Shown: positions 16,724 through 24,161 of the stretch, in pieces
How the letters are laid out: the number at the start of each line of letters is the position of its first letter
Numbering within the stretch: the stretch's first letter is position 1
From: Muribaculaceae bacterium
GTDB lineage: Bacteria; Bacteroidota; Bacteroidia; Bacteroidales; Muribaculaceae
Length of the DNA: 39,141 nt
NCBI GenBank assembly: GCA_023666885.1
Contig: JAMPBB010000009.1
Location: 1 to 39,141 of the forward strand
Reading direction: 5' to 3'
The notes under the pieces: model-generated
What the model saw: only the letters and a program-made list of their open reading frames with translations
Told to the model about the DNA's origin: nothing
Database searches by the model: none
Position numbers and translations under genes: made by a program

Positions 16724-17929
16724 ATGCAACAGATTATAACACATTTTACTGATGATGACCTGTATAAGTTTACCATGTGCTGTGCCGTGGTGGAGAATTA
16801 TCCTCGTGCCATGGTCAAATACAGGTTTACGGACCGTGATGATACGTGCTATCCACCCGGATTTGCCAGAGAGCTTGCTTCGCAGATCAAGATGCTTGAA
16901 TCGGTATCCATAACTGATGATGAGATACGGTTTATGCGCAAGGCGTGCCCGTATATCCCTGAGTGGTTCTATACTTATCTGCTCGGGTATAGGTATGACA
17001 GCAGGCAGGTTACGGTAGGGCAGGATGCTGCCGGGCACTTGTCGGTAATATTTGAAGGCCCTTGGTGTCAGACCATACTTCTTGAAGTAAAGGTGCTTGC
17101 CATAATATCGGAGCTATATTACATCATGACCGGTCAGGACGGAAAGTTGGATTATGATGCGTTTGCCGAGCGTTCAGCGCATAAGGCAGAGCGTCTTGTG
17201 GAGGCCGGATGCATGTTCAGCGATTTCGGCACAAGAAGGCGTGCTTCGTTCCGGAGTCAGCTTACGGCGGTTGAAGCCATGGCCGGAGTGTCGGCACGCC
17301 GTTCCGGCCCGGGACGCTTTGTGGGTACGAGCAATGTATATCTGGCCATGAAATATGACCTGACACCTATCGGAACCATGGGGCATGAGCTGATATGTGC
17401 CGTAGCCGGTATGTACGGCCCGCGTATGGCTAACCATATGGCTATGGAGATGTGGCGCCGCACCTATCGCGGAGCTCTCGGTACATTCCTATATGACACT
17501 TATGGATGGCGCATATTCAGCCTTAATTTTTCACAGGATTATGCAAATATGTTCAGCGGACTGCGCGTAGACAGCGGCGACAATATGGAACAGCTGAAGC
17601 TGATAGTAGACAAGTATAGTTCGCTGCGTATTGATCCGAGGAGCAAGCAGATAGTGTTCAGCAACGGGCTTGATGTGGACAAGGCTATCGATATCCATAA
17701 AAAGGCTGCTCATCTGTGCAGTCCGTCGTTCGGGATAGGCACGCACATCACTAATGATTTTGCCGGTGTACACCCCATGAACATAGTGATCAAGCTCACG
17801 GATGTGAAGATAACAGAGGCATGGCCGTTTTACTGCCCTACATGCAAGCTAAGTGAGGATAAGGGCAAATATTCAGGCGACCCGGAAGTGGTGCGTAATT
17901 TTATGGAGGCTCTGTACTTGGAGAAGTAG
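16724..17929 (+). CDS. pncB: Nicotinate phosphoribosyltransferase
   Basis: Makes nicotinate mononucleotide from nicotinate and PRPP with ATP hydrolysis, in the Preiss-Handler NAD salvage route. The 401-residue product shows the family landmarks: early FTDDDLYKFTM, FGTRRRASFRSQ (from F168), GTSNVYLAM, and GTMGHE with the presumed phosphorylated His at 221. The RVDSGD region and C-terminal zinc-like 'CPTCKLSEDKGK' segment follow. I use ATG 16724; a GTG six bases earlier is less likely. It is co-transcribed with the HD hydrolase. Length agrees with the family. Confidence 0.95.
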   Translation: MQQIITHFTDDDLYKFTMCCAVVENYPRAMVKYRFTDRDDTCYPPGFARELASQIKMLESVSITDDEIRFMRKACPYIPEWFYTYLLGYRYDSRQVTVGQDAAGHLSVIFEGPWCQTILLEVKVLAIISELYYIMTGQDGKLDYDAFAERSAHKAERLVEAGCMFSDFGTRRRASFRSQLTAVEAMAGVSARRSGPGRFVGTSNVYLAMKYDLTPIGTMGHELICAVAGMYGPRMANHMAMEMWRRTYRGALGTFLYDTYGWRIFSLNFSQDYANMFSGLRVDSGDNMEQLKLIVDKYSSLRIDPRSKQIVFSNGLDVDKAIDIHKKAAHLCSPSFGIGTHITNDFAGVHPMNIVIKLTDVKITEAWPFYCPTCKLSEDKGKYSGDPEVVRNFMEALYLEK

Positions 17930-17949
17930 CTGAATTTTTTGTAATTTTG
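17917..17949 (+). promoter_or_regulatory. Promoter of the outer-membrane protein gene
   Basis: CTTG (17917-17920), a 21-nt spacer and TAATTTTG (17942-17949) lie at the very end of pncB, 18 nt before the ATG at 17968. This -7 box rules out a TTG start at 17947. Confidence 0.6.
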
Positions 17950-17967
17950 GGCGGAAATACTCAAAAG

Positions 17968-18735
17968 ATGACTATCCGTTCAAAAATACTGTCAGCATGT
18001 GTCATGCTTTTTATGGCACTCTCCGGCCAAGGTGCTGCCCCTGAGAGTTTTATTGACTTTTCACCGGCTAAGAAGCCGTTGGAGATAAGAGTACATCTCC
18101 TTGTGGGCGGCAATACCGTGTTGCAGAATTACAGGAAGACATTTCCCGTAATACAGAACCTGAATTCCAATATGGGGATTGCTCCGGGCGCCGGTGCCCG
18201 AGTGACATTCGGGCTGCGTCAGTATCTCGGGCTCACCACTGAAGCTAATATATTGTGTTACGGATATAACATGGACATGGCGGTGATAGCTGATGACGGC
18301 AGCCGCAGCATGAGCGCACTCTTTGTCAATAACAGGTTCTGGTATTTCAACGTACCGGTGTGTATGACCATGCGCTTCAATGTGGCTCACAGTGTGCGGT
18401 GGAACGTGGATTTGGGCCTGTATTATTCCTACGGATTGGGAGGGCGCCAGAAGCAGAGTATATATCATGCCGAAAAGAGTGAGATAGGTCAGCTTGTGGC
18501 TGAGAAGGTAGAGATAAAATCGGATTATTTCCACTCTACAGCCACGTTCCAGAACGCTTTTCATAGGAGTGACATAGGGTTGCACTTCGGGTCATCGCTT
18601 GACTTCGGGCCGCATCTTAGTGTGGGTTTCCGGCTGCAATCCGGTTTCAAGAATGTGGCGTACTGCAATGACGGGCTACGCACTCCATCGGTGCACAATA
18701 TAGCGTTGCATGGCATGCTTGGATGGCGTTTTTGA
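17968..18735 (+). CDS. Outer-membrane beta-barrel protein (porin-like)
   Basis: The 255-residue precursor starts with a signal peptide (MTIRSKILSACVMLFMALSGQGA). It then has alternating hydrophobic/polar strands rich in Gly, Tyr and Phe, such as ARVTFGLRQYLGLTTEANILCYGYNM, FWYFNVPVCMTMRFN and SVGFRLQSGFKNVAY. It ends in LHGMLGWRF, with the terminal Phe typical of outer-membrane barrels. It resembles the PorT/outer-membrane beta-barrel families of Bacteroidota, but the specific function is not recognised. Transcription can start from its own promoter and may read on into trpS, 46 bp downstream, because no terminator lies between. Confidence 0.8.
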   Translation: MTIRSKILSACVMLFMALSGQGAAPESFIDFSPAKKPLEIRVHLLVGGNTVLQNYRKTFPVIQNLNSNMGIAPGAGARVTFGLRQYLGLTTEANILCYGYNMDMAVIADDGSRSMSALFVNNRFWYFNVPVCMTMRFNVAHSVRWNVDLGLYYSYGLGGRQKQSIYHAEKSEIGQLVAEKVEIKSDYFHSTATFQNAFHRSDIGLHFGSSLDFGPHLSVGFRLQSGFKNVAYCNDGLRTPSVHNIALHGMLGWRF

Positions 18736-18781
18736 TTGCGTTATAATTGTTTAGATAATAAGATGATAAATAATAATACTT

Positions 18782-19858
18782 ATGGAAGAAAAAGAAATAG
18801 TGCTGAGTGGTATCCGTGCAACGGGTAATCTTCATCTCGGAAATTACTTCGGTGCGCTCAGTAAATTTGTGCGAATGCAGAATGATGAGGCTCATCGCTA
18901 TGACAATCTGTTTTTCATAGCTGACCTTCATGCACTCACTACAAATCCTGACCCTGAGCAGCTCCATTCCAATGTCCGTAATATAGTAGCTGAGTATCTG
19001 GCAGCGGGTCTGGATCCGGAGAAGTCCACAATATTCGTACAGAGTGATGTTCCGGAGGTTTCCGAGCTGTACCTGCTGCTGAACATGCATGTGGGTATCG
19101 GCGAACTCATGCGTACGGCATCGTTCAAGGATAAGGCCCGTAAGCAGCTCGGTATTCGTACGGACAGTGATGAGGGCGATATTGAACGGGAGATAATAGG
19201 AGCTGACTCCAACAAGCGTGTAAATGCCGGCTTGCTGACATACCCCACTCTTATGGCTGTAGATATTCTGATTCAGAAGGCTCACAAGGTTCCTGTGGGC
19301 AAAGATCAGGAGCAGCATCTTGAATTGACGCGCCGTTTTGCACGCCGCTTCAATAGCTTTTATGGAGTAGACCTCTTCCCGGAGCCTACTAATTTTGACT
19401 TTGGCGGGGCTCCGGTCAAAGTGCCCGGTCTTGACGGCTCCGGTAAGATGGGTAAGAGCGAGGGTAACTGCATATACCTAATAGATGAGGACAAGGTACT
19501 TAGAAAGAAGGTGATGCGCGCCACTACTGATGAGGGTCCGCAGGCTCCCAACTCTGAAATGTCAGAACCGGTACGTAACCTGTTTACACTGCTTGAGCTT
19601 ACCTCCACGCCCGATGTTGTAGCTCATTTCCGTCAGGCTTATGCTGACTGCTCCATAAGGTATGGCGACTTAAAGAAGCAGCTCGCTGAAGATATACTTA
19701 AAATCACCGCGCCTATACGTGAACGTATAAATGACATAAAGAATGATGATGCCTATCTTGGCCGCGTACTGCGTGACGGCTCTGAGAAGGCGCGTGCCCG
19801 TGCTGCTGAAACCCTGCGTCAGGCACGAGAAATTATGGGTATACGCAAGTTCTACTAA
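18782..19858 (+). CDS. trpS: Tryptophanyl-tRNA synthetase
   Basis: A class I aminoacyl-tRNA synthetase of 358 residues, charging tRNA-Trp. The HIGH-type motif is HLGN (18-21) and the KMSKS loop is KMGKS (222-226) in GSGKMGKSEGN. The core segments DLHALTTNP, FVQSDVPEVSEL and GKDQEQHLELTRRFARRF are typical. Length is normal. The gene is preceded by 46 bp of A/T-rich DNA without a clear promoter. It is followed by a strong bidirectional hairpin shared with the convergent lipoprotein gene. Confidence 0.96.
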   Translation: MEEKEIVLSGIRATGNLHLGNYFGALSKFVRMQNDEAHRYDNLFFIADLHALTTNPDPEQLHSNVRNIVAEYLAAGLDPEKSTIFVQSDVPEVSELYLLLNMHVGIGELMRTASFKDKARKQLGIRTDSDEGDIEREIIGADSNKRVNAGLLTYPTLMAVDILIQKAHKVPVGKDQEQHLELTRRFARRFNSFYGVDLFPEPTNFDFGGAPVKVPGLDGSGKMGKSEGNCIYLIDEDKVLRKKVMRATTDEGPQAPNSEMSEPVRNLFTLLELTSTPDVVAHFRQAYADCSIRYGDLKKQLAEDILKITAPIRERINDIKNDDAYLGRVLRDGSEKARARAAETLRQAREIMGIRKFY

Positions 19859-19879
19859 ACAGTTGAATCCATAGACATA

Positions 19880-19916
19880 AAAGAAACGGCGCCCATAATG
19901 TGGGCGCCGTTTCTTT
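19880..19916. terminator. Bidirectional terminator between trpS and the DUF3298 gene
   Basis: A perfect 16-bp inverted repeat (19880-19895 and 19901-19916) surrounds the loop TAATG. The outer pairs are A/T (AAAGAAA with TTTCTTT), so both strands end in T-rich tails. It lies between two convergent genes. Confidence 0.85.
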
Positions 19917-19933
19917 ATGCCTATGAGTACACC

Positions 19934-20788
19934 TTAGTCCTCTATCAGTAGTGACTGGGCTATAGGGGTAAGCATGTCGCGAACCTCGTAAGGTGACACC
20001 ATAACATCTATTGACCCGTATGAATGGGGCAGAATCTCGTATGTATTATAGTGCACGTATATAGAGCCATCGCCTATGAACAGATCGGAGCCTACGGTAA
20101 ATGTCGGAGCCAGTGTCTGTTCTGCGAATTCGGCTTCGCTCATGTCAAGCTGTTGGAGCATATTGCGCTTTACTATCTGAGTGAATGCAGGTATTGATTC
20201 CGGCTTTATCACATTGGAGAGTGTGAGCAGGGTGGAGTTGACAAAGTCATAAGTCAAGGCGCGTGATGTAGTGTTGGGGTGTGCGCCTCCGAGGTATGTG
20301 GATTCCACTATCTGGTAAGTTATCATTTTATCGGAAAACTCCAGCACTCGGGCGTCGATATCACAGCTGTAGTTATTTACATTGTCAGGATAGGCTTCCT
20401 TGCATATGGTTACCACTGCACCGGTTTCTATTAGCCCGGTTGATTCTACGTCGTTGACATATCCGGCTATGGCATTCTTTATGTCACGGCTTTTCTCCTG
20501 AGGGAATGCGAACGTTATGATTGAATCCTGAAATGCTGAAAGGTCATGGTTGCCTATTTTCTGAGGCCACTGCACTGAAGCAGACATGACCAGATGCATT
20601 GAGTCGCCGGCAAGGACTATATCATAGCTCTTGGCCGCGCTCATTAACGATACGCTTACATCAAGTTCGGTGATATCGGCGGCCGGGGCTACTGATGAAC
20701 CGTCAGTCTTGTCCGATGTGGAGCATGATGACAGAGCTGAAATAGCCATAATGGAGGCAGACATGAGTGCGATAACAGAGTATTTCAT
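19934..20788 (-). CDS. DUF3298/DUF4163 (RsiV-like) lipoprotein
   Basis: The 284-residue precursor has a lipoprotein signal ending in the lipobox LSSC with C22, so it is membrane-anchored outside the cytoplasm. The mature part resembles the DUF4163-DUF3298 pair also found in the Bacillus anti-sigma factor RsiV. Landmarks are the central YLGGAHPNTTSRALTYDF segment and the later VIKPESIPAFTQIVK and 'ILPHSYGSIDVMVSPYEVRDML' segments. No cytoplasmic sigma-binding part is present, so it is not an RsiV orthologue. The function is unknown. I start at 20788, since the upstream six codons do not belong to a signal peptide. Confidence 0.82.
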   Translation of the reverse strand: MKYSVIALMSASIMAISALSSCSTSDKTDGSSVAPAADITELDVSVSLMSAAKSYDIVLAGDSMHLVMSASVQWPQKIGNHDLSAFQDSIITFAFPQEKSRDIKNAIAGYVNDVESTGLIETGAVVTICKEAYPDNVNNYSCDIDARVLEFSDKMITYQIVESTYLGGAHPNTTSRALTYDFVNSTLLTLSNVIKPESIPAFTQIVKRNMLQQLDMSEAEFAEQTLAPTFTVGSDLFIGDGSIYVHYNTYEILPHSYGSIDVMVSPYEVRDMLTPIAQSLLIED

Positions 20789-20840
20789 ATGGTACGAATT
20801 AATCATGATAAAAATTATTCTTTTTTAATATATATTAATG

Positions 20841-20871
20841 CAAATGTCGCACTAAAAGTTCATAAATCAAA
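20841..20871 (-). promoter_or_regulatory. Possible promoter of the DUF3298 lipoprotein gene
   Basis: On the minus strand, TTTG (20871-20868), 19 nt, and GACATTTG (20848-20841) form one mismatch to TAnnTTTG. The gene starts 52 nt downstream. The rest of the 294-bp gap (20789-21082) is A/T-rich, with the acpP promoter at its other end. Confidence 0.4.
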
Positions 20872-21008
20872 GCCCTGTTAATAAAGATTAACGCAATTTT
20901 GGCATTGTGGAGGTCAATTTTGACGCCTCAAGGGAGTGTTGTCAAAAGCCAAATACATGAAAATCAAACAAAAAAATCACACATAGGTTGTAAGTTTTTT
21001 CTGTAAAA

Positions 21009-21040
21009 CTTGATATTTAAGCCAAAAATCACTTACTTTG
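21009..21040 (+). promoter_or_regulatory. Promoter of acpP
   Basis: CTTG (21009-21012), a 20-nt spacer and TTACTTTG (21033-21040) form one mismatch to the -7 consensus. The leader to the acpP ATG is about 38 nt. Confidence 0.6.
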
Positions 21041-21050
21041 CACCGCAAAA

Positions 21051-21068
21051 ATGAATTTACTAATTTAA
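21051..21068 (+). CDS. Possible five-codon leader ORF before acpP
   Basis: ATG AAT TTA CTA ATT TAA begins about 10 nt after the -7 box and ends 14 nt before the acpP start. It could be translated as MNLLI in the acpP leader, or be chance in A/T-rich sequence. Confidence 0.2.
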   Translation: MNLLI

Positions 21069-21082
21069 AAACTTAAGAAATC

Positions 21083-21319
21083 ATGTCAGAAATTGCATCT
21101 CGCGTTAAAGCTATTATCGTTGACAAACTCGGTGTTGACGAATCAGAAGTAACTGAAACCGCAGAATTCACCAAGGATCTTGGCGCTGATAGCCTTGACA
21201 CAGTTGAGCTCATCATGGATTTTGAGAAGGAATTCGGCATCACTATCCCCGATGAACAGGCTGAGAAGATTTCCACTGTAGGTGATGCTATTGCATTCAT
21301 TGAAAACGCAGGCAAGTAA
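21083..21319 (+). CDS. acpP: Acyl carrier protein
   Basis: The 78-residue acidic protein carries growing fatty acyl chains on a 4'-phosphopantetheine arm attached to S37 in the motif [10 protein letters not shown]. The helical pattern and length match bacterial AcpP exactly. It lies upstream of fabF, the usual fatty-acid synthesis arrangement. A hairpin with a T-rich tail separates the two genes, which would let acpP be made in excess over fabF. Confidence 0.97.
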   Translation: MSEIASRVKAIIVDKLGVDESEVTETAEFTKDLGADSLDTVELIMDFEKEFGITIPDEQAEKISTVGDAIAFIENAGK

Positions 21320-21354
21320 ATTCTTGCTGCATCTACAGTATAGAATATCATTAT

Positions 21355-21392
21355 GTAGCCGTAGCCACGCATGTGGCCGGCTACTTCTTTTA
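21355..21392 (+). terminator. Hairpin between acpP and fabF (attenuator or terminator)
   Basis: GTAGCCG, a 2-nt bulge and GCCAC pair with GTGGC and CGGCTAC around the loop GCAT (21355-21384). TTCTTTT follows. No clear promoter is seen in the 38 bp before fabF, so partial read-through is the likely route for fabF expression. Confidence 0.65.
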
Positions 21393-21430
21393 ATTGACTG
21401 ACACAATTCTCTTATAATTTTTATTATTAT

Positions 21431-22696
21431 ATGGAACTTAAAAGAGTAGTGGTAACGGGTCTTGGTGCCATCACCCCACTTGGCAATGATGTAGCTTCCA
21501 CTTGGGAAGCCGCCGTGGCCGGTAAGAGCGGAGCAGGACCTATCACACATTTCGATGCTTCGAAGTTCAAGACTCAGTTTGCTTGCGAGGTAAAGAATTT
21601 CAATGCAGCCGAGCACATTGACCGAAAGAAACTTCGTACACTTGACCTCTATGCACAGTATGCTCTTGTAGCAGCCCGTCAGGCTGTGGCCGATAGTGGC
21701 ATTGAGGAGGCTCCGAACGTGGATCGTAATCGCATAGGTGTTATTGTGGCTGCCGGAATTGGCGGTCTGCATACATTTGAGGAAGAGGCCGGCTATTATG
21801 CTCTGAATAAGGAAAACGGTCCTAAATATAATCCGTTCTTCATCCCTAAGATGATAGCGGATATAGCATCCGGACACATATCCATGGAGTATGGTTATCA
21901 CGGACCTAACTATGGCGTGGTATCAGCCTGTGCGTCATCGAACAATGCCATAATTGATGCATTCAATTATATACGCCTCGGTAAAGCTGATGCATTTGTT
22001 ACCGGCGGAGCCGAAGCTGCCATATTCCCTGCCGGAGTAGGTGGCTTCAATTCCATGCACGCGCTTTCCACACGCAATGACATCCCTGAGACGGCATCAC
22101 GTCCGTTCAGCAAGTCACGTGACGGATTCGTTATGGGTGAAGGTTCAGCCATCCTTGTACTTGAGGAACTTGAACATGCCAAGGCTCGCGGAGCCAAGAT
22201 ATATGCTGAAGTGGTAGGCGGCGGAATGTCAGCTGACGCTTATCACCTTACGGCCACCCATCCTGAAGGCCTGGGCGCCAAGCTGGCTATGAGCGCTGCG
22301 CTTGAAGATGCCGGTATGAAGCCTGAGGACATTGATTATATCAATGTACATGGCACATCCACACCTGTAGGTGATATTTCTGAGGTGAAGGCTATAGTGG
22401 AACTATTCGGAGAGCATGCCCACAAGCTTAACATCAGCTCTACAAAGTCAATGACCGGTCATCTGCTTGGTGCTACCGGAGCTATCGAGGCTCTGTTCAG
22501 CATAAAGGCTGTTCAGGAGGATACCATACCTCCTACTATCAATCATGCCGATGATGATGAAGATGAGAATATAGATTATACTCTTAACTTTACCTTCAAT
22601 AAGGCTCAGCATCGCACAGTACGTGCAGCCTTGAGCAATGCATTTGGTTTCGGCGGACATAATGCCACCGTGATTGTAAAGAAATACGAAGAATAA
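21431..22696 (+). CDS. fabF: Beta-ketoacyl-ACP synthase II
   Basis: A condensing enzyme of 421 residues that elongates acyl-ACP with malonyl-ACP in type II fatty-acid synthesis. The catalytic triad is visible: C167 (VSACASSNNAI), H307 (NVHGTSTPVGD) and H344 (MTGHLLGATGA), with K339. The opening MELKRVVVTGLGAITPLGND and the GEGSAILVLEEL segment are typical. Length is normal for FabF and it follows acpP. The codon bias is strong. Confidence 0.97.
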   Translation: MELKRVVVTGLGAITPLGNDVASTWEAAVAGKSGAGPITHFDASKFKTQFACEVKNFNAAEHIDRKKLRTLDLYAQYALVAARQAVADSGIEEAPNVDRNRIGVIVAAGIGGLHTFEEEAGYYALNKENGPKYNPFFIPKMIADIASGHISMEYGYHGPNYGVVSACASSNNAIIDAFNYIRLGKADAFVTGGAEAAIFPAGVGGFNSMHALSTRNDIPETASRPFSKSRDGFVMGEGSAILVLEELEHAKARGAKIYAEVVGGGMSADAYHLTATHPEGLGAKLAMSAALEDAGMKPEDIDYINVHGTSTPVGDISEVKAIVELFGEHAHKLNISSTKSMTGHLLGATGAIEALFSIKAVQEDTIPPTINHADDDEDENIDYTLNFTFNKAQHRTVRAALSNAFGFGGHNATVIVKKYEE

Positions 22697-22721
22697 TTTC
22701 TGCACATAAACTTATTATAAG

Positions 22722-22757
22722 AGCGGCTGCTTCGGTTATCACACAGAAGCAGCCGCT
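22722..22757. terminator. Terminator between convergent fabF and surE
   Basis: A perfect 12-bp stem, AGCGGCTGCTTC (22722-22733) with GAAGCAGCCGCT (22746-22757), has a 12-nt loop. The plus tail is TGCTTTATG and the minus tail is CTTATAATAAG, so neither has a strong T-run. Confidence 0.6.
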
Positions 22758-22776
22758 TGCTTTATGCAAAATATTA

Positions 22777-23544
22777 TTACTGTTCCAAGCTTTTTAATAA
22801 CGGGATAGCACCGGTAGCTGACTGATCTATGCTTACCGGTACTACCGTTGCATATTCTCGGTCAAGCCAATACAGGTCGGTTTCATCGCTGTCCGGCTCT
22901 TGATTTATGAAGCGTCCGGTAAGCCAATAGAACGGAGCGCCTGACGGAGTGGTATAGTCACGGTACTCATCGGTCCAGTATCCGCGTGCGGCGCGTACCA
23001 CCTTTATTCCCTTAGGCACGCATCGTGCAGGTATATTTACGTTCATGCATACACCCTGTGGCAGCCCCGAAGCCATTACAGCAGTATTTATGGCGTTAAT
23101 TATTGTGGTACAACCGCTAAAATCAGCACTCCATGAATGATGCAGCAGTGAATATCCTATGGCAGGAATACCTAAGGTACAAGCCTCCATTACAGCGCCC
23201 ATTGTGCCGGAGTACAGCACGCTGTTGCCGGCATTGGAACCATGGTTTATACCGCATACCATAATATCAGGTTTATCAGGTAATATGGTGTGCATGGCCA
23301 GCTTTATGCAGTCAACGGGAGTACCGTTAACGGAATACATAGCCGCTCCGGCAAAATCTTCATGCTTGGTGATTCGCAGTGGTGATTCCACAGTAATAGC
23401 CGATGATTGGCCGGATCGTGGAGCATCGGGTGCTACGGCTATTATTCTGCCCAGTCCTGATATGCATTGTATTAGATAGCGTAGTCCCGGGGCGTTGATC
23501 CCATCATCATTGCTTACAAGTATAATAGGTGTCTTATCGTTCAT
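22777..23544 (-). CDS. surE: 5'/3'-nucleotidase SurE
   Basis: SurE removes phosphate from nucleoside monophosphates using a divalent metal. The 255-residue product has the signature SNDDG (11-15) near the N-terminus. It also has the conserved segments APDAPRSGQSSAIT, NGTPVDCIKLA and CGINHGSNAGNSVLYSGTMGAVMEA. ATG 23544 and ATG 23550 are both possible. I chose 23544 because the -7 box at 23571-23564 leaves almost no leader for 23550. It is divergent from the DUF4293 gene and monocistronic. Confidence 0.95.
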   Translation of the reverse strand: MNDKTPIILVSNDDGINAPGLRYLIQCISGLGRIIAVAPDAPRSGQSSAITVESPLRITKHEDFAGAAMYSVNGTPVDCIKLAMHTILPDKPDIMVCGINHGSNAGNSVLYSGTMGAVMEACTLGIPAIGYSLLHHSWSADFSGCTTIINAINTAVMASGLPQGVCMNVNIPARCVPKGIKVVRAARGYWTDEYRDYTTPSGAPFYWLTGRFINQEPDSDETDLYWLDREYATVVPVSIDQSATGAIPLLKSLEQ

Positions 23545-23563
23545 AATCATCTTTTTGTTAATG

Positions 23564-23571
23564 CAAAAATA
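23564..23571 (-). promoter_or_regulatory. -7 box of surE
   Basis: TATTTTTG on the minus strand matches TAnnTTTG, 19 nt before ATG 23544. No -33 TTTG was found. Confidence 0.5.
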
Positions 23572-23606
23572 CGAAAAAATAAGCCATAAGTAGCTATATA
23601 TTGTTG

Positions 23607-23614
23607 TATCTTTG
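23607..23614 (+). promoter_or_regulatory. -7 box of the DUF4293 gene
   Basis: TATCTTTG lies 33 nt before the ATG at 23648, back to back with the surE promoter. Confidence 0.6.
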
Positions 23615-23647
23615 TAGCTAATAACAAAATTTCAAGTATAAAATATT

Positions 23648-24103
23648 ATGGTAATTCAACGTTTACAGACACTTTTACTCGTGATAGCCATAGCCTTGGC
23701 TGTTGCATTTTTGTTTATACCTTTTGGCTATGAGTATGCTGCGGATATGGCTACAGGCCAGGAGGCTTCGCGCTCACTTTGTGCCATTGACTTTACCGGT
23801 CTTATAGTACCCGTGGCTATTGCTATACTTCTGATGGTGATAGGAATTTTCACATTCAAGACCCCCGGCCCGCAGAAACTCTGTGTAATCCTGTCAGCGC
23901 TCAGTACTGCTGCTGCAGTGGGAGTGGTAATCTATGTCCTGTCGGCCGGTGCAGTCGACTCGGATCCGTCAGTTACAATCCGTACGGTATGGGGCGGCGG
24001 CGGCTTGCTGCTTGTGGCCATGCTGCTGGCTCAGATTTTTGCTTACCGTGGCATAGTGTCTGACCAAAAGCTATTGCGTTCCTACGACCGGTTCCATAGT
24101 TGA
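23648..24103 (+). CDS. DUF4293 four-helix membrane protein
   Basis: The 151-residue integral membrane protein has four hydrophobic helices at about 8-28, 48-70, 80-100 and 114-135. The N-terminus (MVIQRLQTLLLVIAIAL) matches the Bacteroidota-specific DUF4293 family, which typically starts MIQRIQT. The C-terminus ends with a short basic 'SDQKLLRSYDRFHS' tail, as is usual for the family. The function is unknown. It is monocistronic, with a terminator shared with the convergent murF-alr gene. Confidence 0.85.
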   Translation: MVIQRLQTLLLVIAIALAVAFLFIPFGYEYAADMATGQEASRSLCAIDFTGLIVPVAIAILLMVIGIFTFKTPGPQKLCVILSALSTAAAVGVVIYVLSAGAVDSDPSVTIRTVWGGGGLLLVAMLLAQIFAYRGIVSDQKLLRSYDRFHS

Positions 24104-24128
24104 TGCCCGACACTGATACAATCATAGA

Positions 24129-24161
24129 AATGGGCAGCCTATCCCGGGCCGCCCATTTTTT
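24129..24161 (+). terminator. Terminator of the DUF4293 gene
   Basis: AATGGGCAGC (24129-24138) pairs with GCCGCCCATT (24148-24157) with one mismatch. The T-run ends at 24161. The murF-alr stop codon lies within the tail. Confidence 0.7.

Noticed and set aside
18647..19318. 223-codon minus-strand ORF across the porin-like gene and trpS
   Set aside because: Overlaps two well-supported genes and shows no domain.
19934..20788. RsiV anti-sigma factor
   Set aside because: The domain resembles RsiV, but the protein is a lipoprotein with no cytoplasmic part and no adjacent sigma factor.
21143..21901. 252-codon minus-strand ORF across acpP and fabF
   Set aside because: It lies antisense to two certain genes and has shadow composition.
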